33,103 bases of DNA from Vicingaceae bacterium (GTDB taxonomy: Bacteria; Bacteroidota; Bacteroidia; Flavobacteriales_E; Vicingaceae): assembly GCA_019429185.1 (NCBI GenBank), contig JAHYJH010000022.1, positions 1-33,103 of the forward strand, in the 5' to 3' direction. Of this stretch, positions 17,252 through 24,601 are shown piece after piece. Made by a program: the position numbers and the translations under genes. Every line of letters begins with the position of its first letter. Within the stretch, counting starts at the first letter, position 1. The notes under the pieces were generated by a model that made no database searches, was not told the DNA's origin, and worked only from the letters and a program-made list of their open reading frames with translations.

Positions 17252-18154
17252 TTATAATTTTTCTTTGAGTTTTATCTTCCAAAGTTCTAAATCATACCAA
17301 GGACAACCAACACAACCTTTTTCATCATTTTCAGTGGTGCCATTCCAATTTTCATCTCCTTGATAATACCATTTTATACCCATAAAATCTCCTCGTTTAC
17401 CTATTTTTACACAAGTATCACAATACCTAGATTTCCACATATTAGTTTGGTTATTTAACAGTTGAAATTTTCTTCTTATATCTGCCACAGACATATCATC
17501 AGAGTTAACAGATTCTTTAGCTATCCATCTTTGTGATGGAAATTTGTGATCAATAATTAATTCTACAGAGGTTCTTTTCACATTAAAACAAACTTCCTTT
17601 TTACCCAATATTTTTTTAATACGTTCTTTTAATTTCTCTGACATTGAAGCTCTCAATTCATTTCCATCTTCAAACTTTGATTGAATTTTCGGCAGCATAA
17701 TCAAAATATCATGCATAGTTTTTTTAGAACATGATGTACATGGTCTTCTTTTAGAGCCGATAATATACCCTTGCTTTTTTAACACACTTAAACGAGCTGC
17801 TGGTTGGGGATTTTCGGTAGGTACTGGACCACAAACTCTACACTCCCAATTTCCTGAGTATAATGCTTTAAGAACCTTATATGTTTGAGTATTCTTTTGA
17901 TAATCAGACCATTTATCATCACTTTCGGTAATCCATTTTTGACGATTTTTAGGATTTAATTTATTGTACGATTCTTCAACAGAATTGTAAAAATCTTCTT
18001 CCGTTAAATCTAATCCTTGAAATTTTAAAAATTTTGGAAGCAACCCTTTCCATTTTTGAGTTCCATATTCGAACTCAACTTCCATAAAAACATCACTGGT
18101 TTTTTCTGCGATAAAAAATTCTTTTGATAGTTTATATTTTTTATTCTTTGCCAT
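17252..18154 (-). CDS. type II restriction endonuclease, HNH with two zinc-ribbon Cys pairs
   Basis: A 300-residue protein. A helical N-terminal half is followed by Cys pairs C105-x2-C108 and C139-x2-C142, an HNH/beta-beta-alpha-Me core with D202-H203 (IDHKFPSQRW) and N235/N238 with K241 (LLNNQTNMWKSRYC), then Cys pairs C245-x2-C248 and C281-x2-C284. Eight cysteines could bind two zinc ions around the catalytic fold, as described for Hpy99I-like enzymes; similarity to that enzyme is architectural inference only. Position between a controller and a C5 methylase makes the endonuclease role strong. The start ATG overlaps the end of the controller gene by 14 bases, so the two are translationally coupled. 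The recognition site is unknown. Confidence 0.85.
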   Translation of the reverse strand: MAKNKKYKLSKEFFIAEKTSDVFMEVEFEYGTQKWKGLLPKFLKFQGLDLTEEDFYNSVEESYNKLNPKNRQKWITESDDKWSDYQKNTQTYKVLKALYSGNWECRVCGPVPTENPQPAARLSVLKKQGYIIGSKRRPCTSCSKKTMHDILIMLPKIQSKFEDGNELRASMSEKLKERIKKILGKKEVCFNVKRTSVELIIDHKFPSQRWIAKESVNSDDMSVADIRRKFQLLNNQTNMWKSRYCDTCVKIGKRGDFMGIKWYYQGDENWNGTTENDEKGCVGCPWYDLELWKIKLKEKL

Positions 18155-18374
18155 TTCTAAATCTTAATAAGTCCTCTATTTTGACTTCTAAAGCATTAGC
18201 AATTTTTTCAATGTTAGCGAGAGTTATATTTTTTTCGGCTCTTTCAATCATTCCAATATAAGTTCTGTGGAGGTCAGCTTTGTGGGCCAATTCTTCTTGA
18301 GAAATGTTCAGTAAGTGCCTGTATTTTCTAACATTTTCTCCGAATAAATTTAATATTTCGTATTTAGATTTCAT
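18141..18374 (-). CDS. R-M controller (C) protein, XRE-family HTH
   Basis: A 77-residue HTH regulator of the type II R-M controller class. The helix-turn-helix is visible in ISQEELAHKADLHRTYIGMIERAEKN, and the following NITLANIEKIANALEV is typical of C proteins. They activate, then limit, endonuclease transcription so that methylation comes first. A longer reading would add seven residues from 18395, but ATG 18374 is preferred: an inverted-repeat arm and the 5' leader lie immediately upstream and would otherwise be inside the gene. It overlaps the endonuclease start by 14 bases, the usual C-R linkage. Confidence 0.9.
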   Translation of the reverse strand: MKSKYEILNLFGENVRKYRHLLNISQEELAHKADLHRTYIGMIERAEKNITLANIEKIANALEVKIEDLLRFRNGKE

Positions 18375-18439
18375 TGCTAATAAAAGTCTCCACAAAGCTA
18401 ACTTTAGTATTCAATTTCTACCACAGACTATAATTAGCA
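18375..18439 (-). promoter_or_regulatory. controller operator/promoter: inverted C-boxes around a -7 box
   Basis: Arms 18375-18389 (TGCTAATAAAAGTCT) and 18425-18439 (AGACTATAATTAGCA) are inverted repeats matching at 13 of 15 positions. Between them, on the minus strand, lies an exact -7 box TAGCTTTG (18393-18400). The upstream arm extends into TATAGTCTGTGG (minus, 18421-18432), resembling the TATAGTCCGTGG core of known C-protein operators such as AhdI. One arm sits over the -33 region and one over the start of transcription, fitting activation then repression. Confidence 0.7.
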
Positions 18440-18478
18440 TTTTCAGTTTTTTAGTTTGTATATAACTAACAGACACTA

Positions 18479-19150
18479 CTACAACAAATCAGGTCTTCGT
18501 TCTGCTGTTCTTTTAAATGCTTGATCTTCACGCCAAGCCTCAATTTTTTTATGATCACCACTCAACAACACTTCTGGTACTTTTAACCCTCGGTATTCTT
18601 CTGGTCGTGTATAAACTGGTGGGGCAAGTAAATTGTCCTGAAAAGAATCGGTTAATGCAGAGGTTTCATCGCCAATAACACCTGGAATTAAACGAATAAC
18701 AGCATCTGCTAAAAGAACTGCAGGAAGCTCTCCTCCTGTCAACACAAAGTCGCCAATAGAAATTTCTTTGGTAATAAACAAATCTCTCACTCGCTGATCA
18801 ACTCCTTTGTAATGCCCTGCAAGTATAATCAAGTTCTCTTTCAACGAAAGGGTATTTACCATGCCTTGTTTCATGGTTTCTCCATCAGGAGTCATATAAA
18901 TAATTTCATCGTAAGCTCTTTCGGCTTTTAATTTTTCAATACAATCGGCAATGGGTTGTATTTGCATTACCATTCCAGCACCACCACCAAAAGCATAATC
19001 GTCCACACTTTTTTGTTTGTTGGTAGAATAATCCCTTAAATTATGAACAACCAATTCTACCAAACCTTTTTCTTGGGCTCGTTTTAAAATTGATGTATTC
19101 AACGGACTTTCTAATAATTCGGGTAAAACGGTAATGATATCTATTCGCAT
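18479..19150 (-). CDS. trmD: tRNA (guanine-N1)-methyltransferase TrmD
   Basis: A 223-residue SPOUT methyltransferase that makes m1G37 in tRNAs and so prevents frameshifting. Typical blocks: [21 protein letters not shown] at the N terminus, [13 protein letters not shown], and the trefoil-knot SAM site [14 protein letters not shown] with [20 protein letters not shown]. Length is normal for the short form. The gene does not sit with rpsP-rimM-rplS in this window; it lies between the R-M cassette and a broken FGE-like gene. An exact -7 box four bases before its ATG implies a leaderless transcript. Confidence 0.96.
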   Translation of the reverse strand: MRIDIITVLPELLESPLNTSILKRAQEKGLVELVVHNLRDYSTNKQKSVDDYAFGGGAGMVMQIQPIADCIEKLKAERAYDEIIYMTPDGETMKQGMVNTLSLKENLIILAGHYKGVDQRVRDLFITKEISIGDFVLTGGELPAVLLADAVIRLIPGVIGDETSALTDSFQDNLLAPPVYTRPEEYRGLKVPEVLLSGDHKKIEAWREDQAFKRTAERRPDLL

Positions 19151-19154
19151 GATG

Positions 19155-19162
19155 CAAATATA
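19155..19162 (-). promoter_or_regulatory. -7 box TATATTTG for trmD
   Basis: An exact minus-strand match to TAnnTTTG ending four bases before ATG 19150. With the usual spacing, transcription would begin at or within a base or two of the start codon. Confidence 0.55.
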
Positions 19163-19165
19163 ATA

Positions 19166-19201
19166 AAAGCCCCTATCTTCAATAAAGAATATAGGAGCTT
19201 T
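19166..19201 (-). terminator. terminator after the FGE-like fragment
   Basis: An 11-bp stem (19166-19176 with 19191-19201, loop of 14) with one position that is a G-U wobble in the minus-strand RNA and a mismatch on the plus strand, so it favours the minus strand. It lies between the stop of the fragment (19229) and trmD. Confidence 0.6.
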
Positions 19202-19228
19202 AATATAAAGAATTTTCTTATTTACCTC

Positions 19229-19483
19229 TTATTTAATTTCGGCAACACATCTAAAACCCAACCATGCTGTTGGTTTGGTATAGGTTAAATCTTTTTCAAT
19301 ATAAACTTCACTTGGTTCATTCATCCACGAGCCACCTTTAGCCAATCCTTGTTGATTAATCATTTCAGCAACATTTCCAATTAAATTGAAGCATCCTGCA
19401 GCATTTGGCCAATACGATTTAACCGGAGCTGTTACATCTGCATTTTGCGAAAAATTTCCGGCTATAACAACATTGTATTCCAT
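19229..19483 (-). pseudogene. C-terminal fragment of a formylglycine-generating-enzyme-like protein
   Basis: An 84-residue remnant carrying only the end of the FGE-sulfatase/SUMF1 fold: TAPVKSYWPNAAGCFNLIGNVAEM, then LAKGGSWMNEPSE and the closing WLGFRCVAEIK. Full proteins of this family, including GldJ-type gliding lipoproteins, are usually about 250 residues or more, so some two thirds is missing. The frame stays open about 80 bases upstream (to a TAA near 19550) but that stretch does not resemble the family, and the next gene leaves no room for the missing part. ATG 19483 is only the first methionine. It keeps its own terminator. Confidence 0.75.
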
Positions 19484-19628
19484 GTTTCTTCGGTGTGTTC
19501 TGTATAGTAAGTGTAACGAAAATGAAGAAAGTTACATTGTGAGGAGTAAATTATTTAATTTCAGTTACGAAGTTAACATTAGATAATATAATTTCATCAA
19601 GTTATTTAGGTATATTTTTTATTAGTTG

Positions 19629-19636
19629 TATCTTGC
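19629..19636 (+). promoter_or_regulatory. candidate -7 box TATCTTGC for truC-like gene
   Basis: Six of eight positions fit TAnnTTTG, nine bases before ATG 19645. If right, a TTG start at 19633 would lie inside the promoter, which favours the ATG. Confidence 0.3.
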
Positions 19637-19644
19637 ACTATACA

Positions 19645-20367
19645 ATGAACACTTCCACTCAACCAACCATAACAGCAATAAAAATTGTTTACGAAGACGA
19701 TTTGTTGGTTGCTGTAAACAAACCCAATAACTATTTAGTTCATCAATCGCATTACGCTAGAAATATTAAGGAAATTACCCTTTTAGAGCAATTACAACAG
19801 CAATTAGGCTTTCCTCTTTTTCCTATTCATCGTTTGGATAGAAAAACTTCGGGAATTTTACTCTTAGTAAAAGACAAATCTTTTGTAGCTTCATTTCAAG
19901 CGTTATTTACCAATAACTTAATTAAAAAAAAATATTTTGCCCTTGTCAGAGGATTTTCGCCCGAAATTGGTAAAGTTGATTCTCCTGTAAAAAATGATGA
20001 TACTGGAGTTTATAAAACTGCCTTAACGCATTATACAACTGTATCTTCTATTGAGTTGGACATTCCTGTTCATCCTTATGCTAAATCGCGTTATAGTTTA
20101 ATGGAATTAACACCTAAAACCGGACGTATGCACCAATTGCGTAAACATTTAAACAAAATCAATCATCCCATAGTTGGCGATTATAAATATGGAGATCGAT
20201 TTCATAACCGTATGTACGAAACGAAATTTAACTGCAATTATTTGTTTTTACATGCCCACCAGATTGAATTTGAACACCCCCTCTCCCACCAAAAAATGAT
20301 TTTTACCGCTGATTTCCCTGGAGATTGGCTCAACATATTTAACGAATTTAACTGGCAAACCCCATGA
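19645..20367 (+). CDS. truC: RluA-family pseudouridine synthase, TruC-like
   Basis: A 240-residue pseudouridine synthase. The catalytic motif is HRLDRKTSG with D65, preceded by the VYEDDLLVAVNKPNNYLVHQ block typical of the TruC branch (tRNA U65). Further conserved blocks are KKYFALVRG and the RxxxLMELTPKTGRMHQLRKHL RNA-binding segment. Short length and lack of an S4 domain fit TruC rather than RluD. A TTG at 19633 is an alternative start. The stop overlaps the next gene by four bases (ATGA), and that gene encodes an S4 RNA-binding protein, so the pair may act together on RNA; this is inference. Confidence 0.88.
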   Translation: MNTSTQPTITAIKIVYEDDLLVAVNKPNNYLVHQSHYARNIKEITLLEQLQQQLGFPLFPIHRLDRKTSGILLLVKDKSFVASFQALFTNNLIKKKYFALVRGFSPEIGKVDSPVKNDDTGVYKTALTHYTTVSSIELDIPVHPYAKSRYSLMELTPKTGRMHQLRKHLNKINHPIVGDYKYGDRFHNRMYETKFNCNYLFLHAHQIEFEHPLSHQKMIFTADFPGDWLNIFNEFNWQTP

Positions 20368-20729
20368 GAATAGATAAATATACTTGGGTGGTACGTTTGT
20401 TTAAAACCAGAACCTTAGCCACAAAAGCTTGTGATACCGAAAAGGTTAAGCTCAACGGTGAGTTTGTAAAACCAAGCAAAACTATTGCTGTTGACGATGT
20501 AATTAGCATTAAAGTAATTACTATTTGGAGAAATTTTAAGGTATTGGATATTCCTAAATCGCGTATCGGAGTTAAATTAGTGAATCAATACTTATTGGAA
20601 ACCACCACCGCAGCAGATTTACAACTATTAGAGGAAGTTCAGCAACAACAACACCAAAATAAACTTCTGGGAATTAAAGGTCGCCCCACTAAGAAAATCC
20701 GTAGGGATTTGGATAAATTAACTGATTAA
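20364..20729 (+). CDS. S4-domain RNA-binding protein, Hsp15/HslR-like
   Basis: A 121-residue basic protein with an S4 fold at the N terminus (MRIDKYTWVVRLFKTRTLATKAC, KVKLNGEFVKPSKTI, DDVISIK), as in Hsp15, which binds ribosomal subunits carrying stalled nascent chains. The C-terminal ~40 residues are Gln/Lys-rich (LLEEVQQQQHQNKLL, GRPTKKIRRDLDKL), typical of the Bacteroidota members. Translational coupling to the pseudouridine synthase through an ATGA overlap is visible. A precise role is not known from sequence alone. Confidence 0.88.
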   Translation: MRIDKYTWVVRLFKTRTLATKACDTEKVKLNGEFVKPSKTIAVDDVISIKVITIWRNFKVLDIPKSRIGVKLVNQYLLETTTAADLQLLEEVQQQQHQNKLLGIKGRPTKKIRRDLDKLTD

Positions 20730-20764
20730 TCCACATTATTCATAACAAAACAGCTTAATAGTTA

Positions 20765-20772
20765 TATATTTG
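20765..20772 (+). promoter_or_regulatory. -7 box TATATTTG for the Cys-rich protein gene
   Basis: An exact TAnnTTTG match, 27 bases before ATG 20800, suggesting independent transcription from the S4 gene. Confidence 0.55.
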
Positions 20773-20799
20773 CAATATATTTAACTAAACTAAAAAATT

Positions 20800-21117
20800 A
20801 TGGAAACTAAAAAAACAATTCTAGTATCAATCCTAACAACTTTAGCGACAATGCTTGTTGTAGCATTAATTATTCATTTATCTTGTGGTAATTGTGGAAA
20901 AAATTCATCTTGTCCAATGCAATCAAATTGCAAAGCAACCAGTTATCACTGTGAAAAATCAGCATCTTGCTCTAATAAATCGGAATGTTGTAAAGACAAA
21001 TCCAAATGTGAAAAAGGTAGTAATAAGAAATGTTCTAAATCAACAAAATGTAAGCATCAAAATTCAAATCAAGAAATTGAAAATGAGGTTGAAGTTGAAG
21101 AAAAAGTTATTGAATAA
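20800..21117 (+). CDS. Cys/Lys-rich membrane-anchored small protein
   Basis: A 105-residue protein. Residues ~6-27 are one hydrophobic segment (ILVSILTTLATMLVVALIIHL), followed at once by a 55-residue tract with 11 cysteines in short spacings (SCGNCGK, SSCPMQSNC, ECCKDKSKC, KCSKSTKC) and many Lys/Ser, then an acidic tail (NQEIENEVEVEEKVIE). The topology predicts a Cys-rich domain outside the inner membrane. The Cys pattern resembles metal-binding tracts but not a named metallothionein. It could also be an uncleaved signal and redox-buffering peptide. An own -7 box and a strong terminator make it a single-gene unit next to stress proteins. No family recognised. Confidence 0.75.
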   Translation: METKKTILVSILTTLATMLVVALIIHLSCGNCGKNSSCPMQSNCKATSYHCEKSASCSNKSECCKDKSKCEKGSNKKCSKSTKCKHQNSNQEIENEVEVEEKVIE

Positions 21118-21134
21118 TAAATTTATAGTTCATT

Positions 21135-21170
21135 AAAAAAGCCGCTGATTATATATTCTGCGGCTTTTTT
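21135..21170. terminator. bidirectional terminator between Cys-rich gene and usp
   Basis: An 11-bp stem (21135-21145 with 21160-21170, AAAAAAGCCGC/GCGGCTTTTTT) with a 14-base loop and U-tracts in either direction, placed between convergent genes ending at 21117 (+) and 21172 (-). Confidence 0.9.
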
Positions 21171-21171
21171 T

Positions 21172-22005
21172 TTAATCATGTAGTACTAAAATTGGCACTT
21201 CGGCATGAAATGCAATTTGTTTGGTAAAACTTATATGAAATAAATTTTGTAAAAAAGAACGCTTTTTGTTAATAAGTACTAAAAGGTTAATATTTCGTTG
21301 GTTAACAAAATCATTAGTACCAAAAATAACATCTTCGTTTTTAAAATAATCTGCTGAAAGGTGTTCTATTTCTAGTAGGTTGGCAATAGATTCAGTAAAA
21401 ATACTTTCCTTTTCTGTTATTGATTTATCTTCTTCTGTAACATTAAATAGCGTTATTTTAGGCTGATAATCTTCTTTTATAGATTTTAACACTGAAAAAA
21501 TAGCTTTATTTTTAAGTTCTTTAAAATCAGTTGCAATGCCAATGTTTGCTGGTTTCACAAATAAGGTATTATCTGGAATGACCAAGGCAGGGCAATCAAT
21601 TTCTTTAATTACAGCATACGTATTACTTCCAAAAACAATTTTTTCTACAGCACTCATTCCTTTTGCTCCCAACACAATTAAATCTACAGGATGTTTTTCT
21701 GTGAATCGTTTTAATATTTCAACTAAGCTCCCAAATGCTGATTTATAGCTAAAAGCATGGTATTTATTATAGTTGTAATTTATTTTAATTTCGTTAATTA
21801 ATTCTTGAAGTTGCTTTTCTGATGCTCTGTTTAGTAAATCATTTAAAGAACCTCCTGTTATTGTATTTGCCATATCGTCATGTGTCGGATGATAGGCATT
21901 CAATAAAATGAAATTAACCTCTTGGTTTTTATATAATTCTATAGCATAACGTATTGCATTTTTTGCATTATCAGAAAAATCAGTTGGAAGTAGAATTGTT
22001 TTCAT
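21172..22005 (-). CDS. universal stress protein, two Usp domains (downstream paralogue)
   Basis: A 277-residue tandem-domain UspA protein. The first domain (MKTILLPTDFSDNAKNAIRYA, then VLGAKGMSAVEKIVFGSN) has a complete G-x2-G-x9-G-S ATP-binding motif. The second domain, ending INKKRSFLQNLF...VPILVLHD, lacks that motif and is probably a structural partner. It lies 56 bases downstream of a close paralogue with the same ends, so the pair likely arose by duplication and is cotranscribed. Role in stress or stationary phase is inferred from the family. Confidence 0.92.
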   Translation of the reverse strand: MKTILLPTDFSDNAKNAIRYAIELYKNQEVNFILLNAYHPTHDDMANTITGGSLNDLLNRASEKQLQELINEIKINYNYNKYHAFSYKSAFGSLVEILKRFTEKHPVDLIVLGAKGMSAVEKIVFGSNTYAVIKEIDCPALVIPDNTLFVKPANIGIATDFKELKNKAIFSVLKSIKEDYQPKITLFNVTEEDKSITEKESIFTESIANLLEIEHLSADYFKNEDVIFGTNDFVNQRNINLLVLINKKRSFLQNLFHISFTKQIAFHAEVPILVLHD

Positions 22006-22061
22006 TTATTGTTCTATTTTGTGTTAATATATAGAGGATGAACTTTATAGACAGATTTTAT

Positions 22062-22886
22062 TTAATCGTGAAGTACTAATAAAGGTGTGTCTGTTTGTAA
22101 TGCAACTTGTTTGCTAAAGCTCTTATGAAATAAGCTTTCGAAAAATGATTTTTTTCTATTTACGAGTACAAGTAAATCAATATTGTGACTATGAATATAT
22201 TTTTGCACACCTGTTAATGGGTCTTCTTCATTAATTTTTGTAATTGTAAATTGGTGTTGATTTAATTGTTTTGCATATTCTTCAGTTACTTCTTGTTCTG
22301 TTTTTTCATCAATTAAAACTTCATCATCTTCAACATAAAAAGGGCGTAACTGAGCTTTTGATTGAGTAAGAATTTCTGAAATGGGTTGAAACAAATCGTT
22401 TTTTATATTTTTTTGAAAATCAACAGCTATTGCAATTTTTTCTATGTTTTCAAAAGTTACATTTTCAGGGATAACAAATACTGGAGCCGAAGATTCCTTT
22501 ACTATTTCCGAAGTATTACTTCCTATAAATAATTGTTCTGTAGCACTCATTCCTTTTGCTCCAACAACTACATAAACATTTTCTTTACCTTCTAATGTTG
22601 TTTTCACGGCATGAAGTACATCTCCATAAATTGACTCATAGCTAAACGCATGATTTTCATTTTTAAATGAGTTTTCTAGCTCATTTTTATACTCTTTTAA
22701 ATCACTTATTGATTGTTTTCTTAAAATTTCATTGATAGAAACTACAGAACTCATTCCAGCTTGAGGAGAAAAATAAGCATTGAGAAGAATGAAGTTTACT
22801 TTTTCTTTCTTGTAAAATTGAATGACCCAATTAATAGCATTTTTAGAGTTTTCAGAAAAATCTGTAGGAAGAAGTATTGTTTTCAT
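22062..22886 (-). CDS. universal stress protein, two Usp domains (upstream paralogue)
   Basis: A 274-residue paralogue of the following gene with the same two-domain layout. Domain one shows MKTILLPTDFSENSKNAINW and GAKGMSATEQLFIGSN, again with the G-x2-G-x9-G-S ATP motif. Domain two ends LVNRKKSFFESLFHKSFSKQ and TPLLVLHD without the motif. Both copies keep identical termini, while the linker and interior have drifted, so functional divergence is possible. A -7 box precedes this copy, which should be the first gene of the transcript. Confidence 0.92.
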   Translation of the reverse strand: MKTILLPTDFSENSKNAINWVIQFYKKEKVNFILLNAYFSPQAGMSSVVSINEILRKQSISDLKEYKNELENSFKNENHAFSYESIYGDVLHAVKTTLEGKENVYVVVGAKGMSATEQLFIGSNTSEIVKESSAPVFVIPENVTFENIEKIAIAVDFQKNIKNDLFQPISEILTQSKAQLRPFYVEDDEVLIDEKTEQEVTEEYAKQLNQHQFTITKINEEDPLTGVQKYIHSHNIDLLVLVNRKKSFFESLFHKSFSKQVALQTDTPLLVLHD

Positions 22887-22918
22887 TACTAAAAGTTTTA
22901 GTCTAATAAATATACAAC

Positions 22919-22926
22919 CAAAAGTA
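22919..22926 (-). promoter_or_regulatory. -7 box TACTTTTG for the usp pair
   Basis: An exact minus-strand TAnnTTTG match 32 bases before ATG 22886. Confidence 0.5.
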
Positions 22927-22986
22927 CACTATTTTTTTTATGTATTTAGATGATTTTAATCACTATTAATAATTTATTAACACAAA

Positions 22987-23017
22987 AAGAGGCTTACTGA
23001 AAAACAGTAAGCCTCTT
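22987..23017 (-). terminator. terminator of the TPR gene
   Basis: A perfect 13-bp stem (22987-22999 with 23005-23017) and a 5-base loop, followed on the minus strand by a T-rich run. It lies 24 bases beyond the TPR stop. Confidence 0.85.
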
Positions 23018-23040
23018 ATAAATAAATGATTCAATTAAAC

Positions 23041-24303
23041 TTACTCATATTTAGTTTTTAATTCTTTTGCTTTAGCATCTTCGCCAACTTGCGTATAAAG
23101 TTTTATTAACATGGTTGCTGTGTCTGTATCTTCCGGTTTAGCTTTGTTTGCCATTTCTATATAAGGAATAGCCGACATAAAATCTTTTTTTGCATCAGCT
23201 TTCATTTCTTCATATTTTTTAGATTGATTTAAAGGTAAATCATTGGCTGTATTGGTTTTATCAACTCCTTTGTTAAAATAATAAGCTCCTAAGTTAAATG
23301 CGGCATCGTGTTGTTTGGGATCTAATTCTATTGATTTTTTATAATCAGCAATAGCATTATCTTGGTCTTTTAATTTTTCATAAACAGTACCTCTTACATA
23401 ATATAGAAAAGCATTGTTTGGCTCAATAGATATAGCATCATTTAAACTCACTAAGGCTTCTTGGTCTTTTTCTGACTGTAAATAATAATCTATTTCTTCA
23501 AAAATTAAATGTTGATTTTGAGGATAGGCTTTTCTTCCTTTTTTAATAACTTCAAATGATTTTTCTTTATCTCCTCCATTTTTATGAATTCTTGCTAATG
23601 ATTGATAAATACTAGCACCATTTCCATCAATGTTGTAGTTCAATTGAATTAACGCATTATAAAGTTGTTTTGCTGTTTCAAAATCTTCGGCATATTCAGA
23701 GGCTAACGCTAAGTTATATAAAATTAAGGTATCTGTTTTTCCTGAAATTTGGATTAACATCAACGCTTTCTGAAAACTTTCTTGAGCTCCTTTAAAATCT
23801 TTAGTTTGAAATTGACCAATTCCTTTGTTGGCATATTCTCCACCTAATCCTGGTAATCTTGAAAATGCTGTTCCAAACAATTGTGGGTCTTCCATTTTAC
23901 TTTTATTTTGCAACGCACCAAAAAATTGCACCAAATCAGCTTCTTTCTCCAAATCGAGTTTTTTTAATGTGGCATCTTCAAAATTCAATACTATTCCTTT
24001 GAAATAAGATTCTGTTGCTTTTTCAAGAGCATCTTTATAAAGTGCTTTACAATTTGCATCGGTTGTTGGAAGTAACACGTTGTAATACAAGTTACCTCTG
24101 TATATCCATGTTTTTGCCATATCTTTAGTAGATGCATCTTGTGTTGCTAAATTAATTGCTTCTAATCCATTTTGAATTTCAGAACATTTTCCATTTCTTT
24201 CAAAAGCATTATTGTAGTTATTAGCACTTTGTACTTTGTTTTTTTGAGCAGAAAGAGCTGTTATAGTTATTACTGCTAAAAGTGTTAGAATTGTTTTCTT
24301 CAT
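23041..24303 (-). CDS. exported TPR-repeat protein
   Basis: A 420-residue protein with a signal peptide (MKKTILTLLAVITITALSA, before QKNK). At least five tetratricopeptide units are visible between about residues 150 and 340 (for example GIGQFQTKDFKGAQESFQKAL, LYNLALASEYAEDFETAKQLY and YYVRGTVYEKLKDQDNAIADY with the following IELDPKQ). TPR stacks mediate protein contacts; in the periplasm they often belong to envelope assembly complexes, but no partner can be named. It is followed by a clear terminator. Upstream, the second antitoxin ends 50 bases before its ATG, and no clear promoter box was found there. Confidence 0.88.
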   Translation of the reverse strand: MKKTILTLLAVITITALSAQKNKVQSANNYNNAFERNGKCSEIQNGLEAINLATQDASTKDMAKTWIYRGNLYYNVLLPTTDANCKALYKDALEKATESYFKGIVLNFEDATLKKLDLEKEADLVQFFGALQNKSKMEDPQLFGTAFSRLPGLGGEYANKGIGQFQTKDFKGAQESFQKALMLIQISGKTDTLILYNLALASEYAEDFETAKQLYNALIQLNYNIDGNGASIYQSLARIHKNGGDKEKSFEVIKKGRKAYPQNQHLIFEEIDYYLQSEKDQEALVSLNDAISIEPNNAFLYYVRGTVYEKLKDQDNAIADYKKSIELDPKQHDAAFNLGAYYFNKGVDKTNTANDLPLNQSKKYEEMKADAKKDFMSAIPYIEMANKAKPEDTDTATMLIKLYTQVGEDAKAKELKTKYE

Positions 24304-24353
24304 TGTTGTATTTTTTTAAAATTTATTCTTCGTTATATAGTCAATTTTGCACA

Positions 24354-24590
24354 TTAGGCTTTAAGTTTTTTAATTAATTCGGTAGTGTTTTTAGCTTTAC
24401 TGATGCCTATACCGTTTTCTATATCTCTAATGGCTTTTAGCGTTTCAGCATTTGGTGTTTTCTTTTCTTTAGCCGAAGTTGGTATGATAACTTCTACGTT
24501 TTTATCCGTTGCCGAAAGTGTTCGGATAAACGCTAAAAAAGTTTTACCAAAATTGGTTCTTTCGTTAATTTTTAAGGTTATTGTTGTCAT
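24354..24590 (-). CDS. second antitoxin-like protein
   Basis: A 78-residue protein whose N terminus (MTTITLKINERTNFGKTFLAF) is nearly identical to the antitoxin upstream of the toxin, while the C-terminal half, where antitoxins usually wrap their toxin, differs (IENGIGISKAKNTTELIKKL). The DNA for the first ~22 codons matches at 64 of 65 positions. The gene starts 11 bases after the stop of the broken toxin, with no promoter box of its own, so it is read from the same transcript. It may be a leftover of another toxin-antitoxin pair or a spare antitoxin. Confidence 0.75.
   Translation of the reverse strand: MTTITLKINERTNFGKTFLAFIRTLSATDKNVEVIIPTSAKEKKTPNAETLKAIRDIENGIGISKAKNTTELIKKLKA
24526..24590 (-). 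repeat. 65-bp direct repeat, copy A (5' end of second antitoxin)
   Basis: Matches 25029-25093 at 64 of 65 bases, starting at the ATG of each antitoxin gene. The identity ends abruptly inside both genes. Confidence 0.85.
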
Positions 24591-24601
24591 TGTTCTATTT
24601 T

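Noticed and set aside
18375-18395. Longer controller protein starting MWRLLLA
   Set aside because: It would place an operator arm and the expected transcript leader inside the coding region; ATG 18374 fits C-protein length better.
20885-21136. Basic Val/Lys-rich reading frame overlapping the Cys-rich gene
   Set aside because: It is a frame shadow of the Cys-rich gene, with repetitive composition arising from the Lys/Cys codons, and runs into the terminator.
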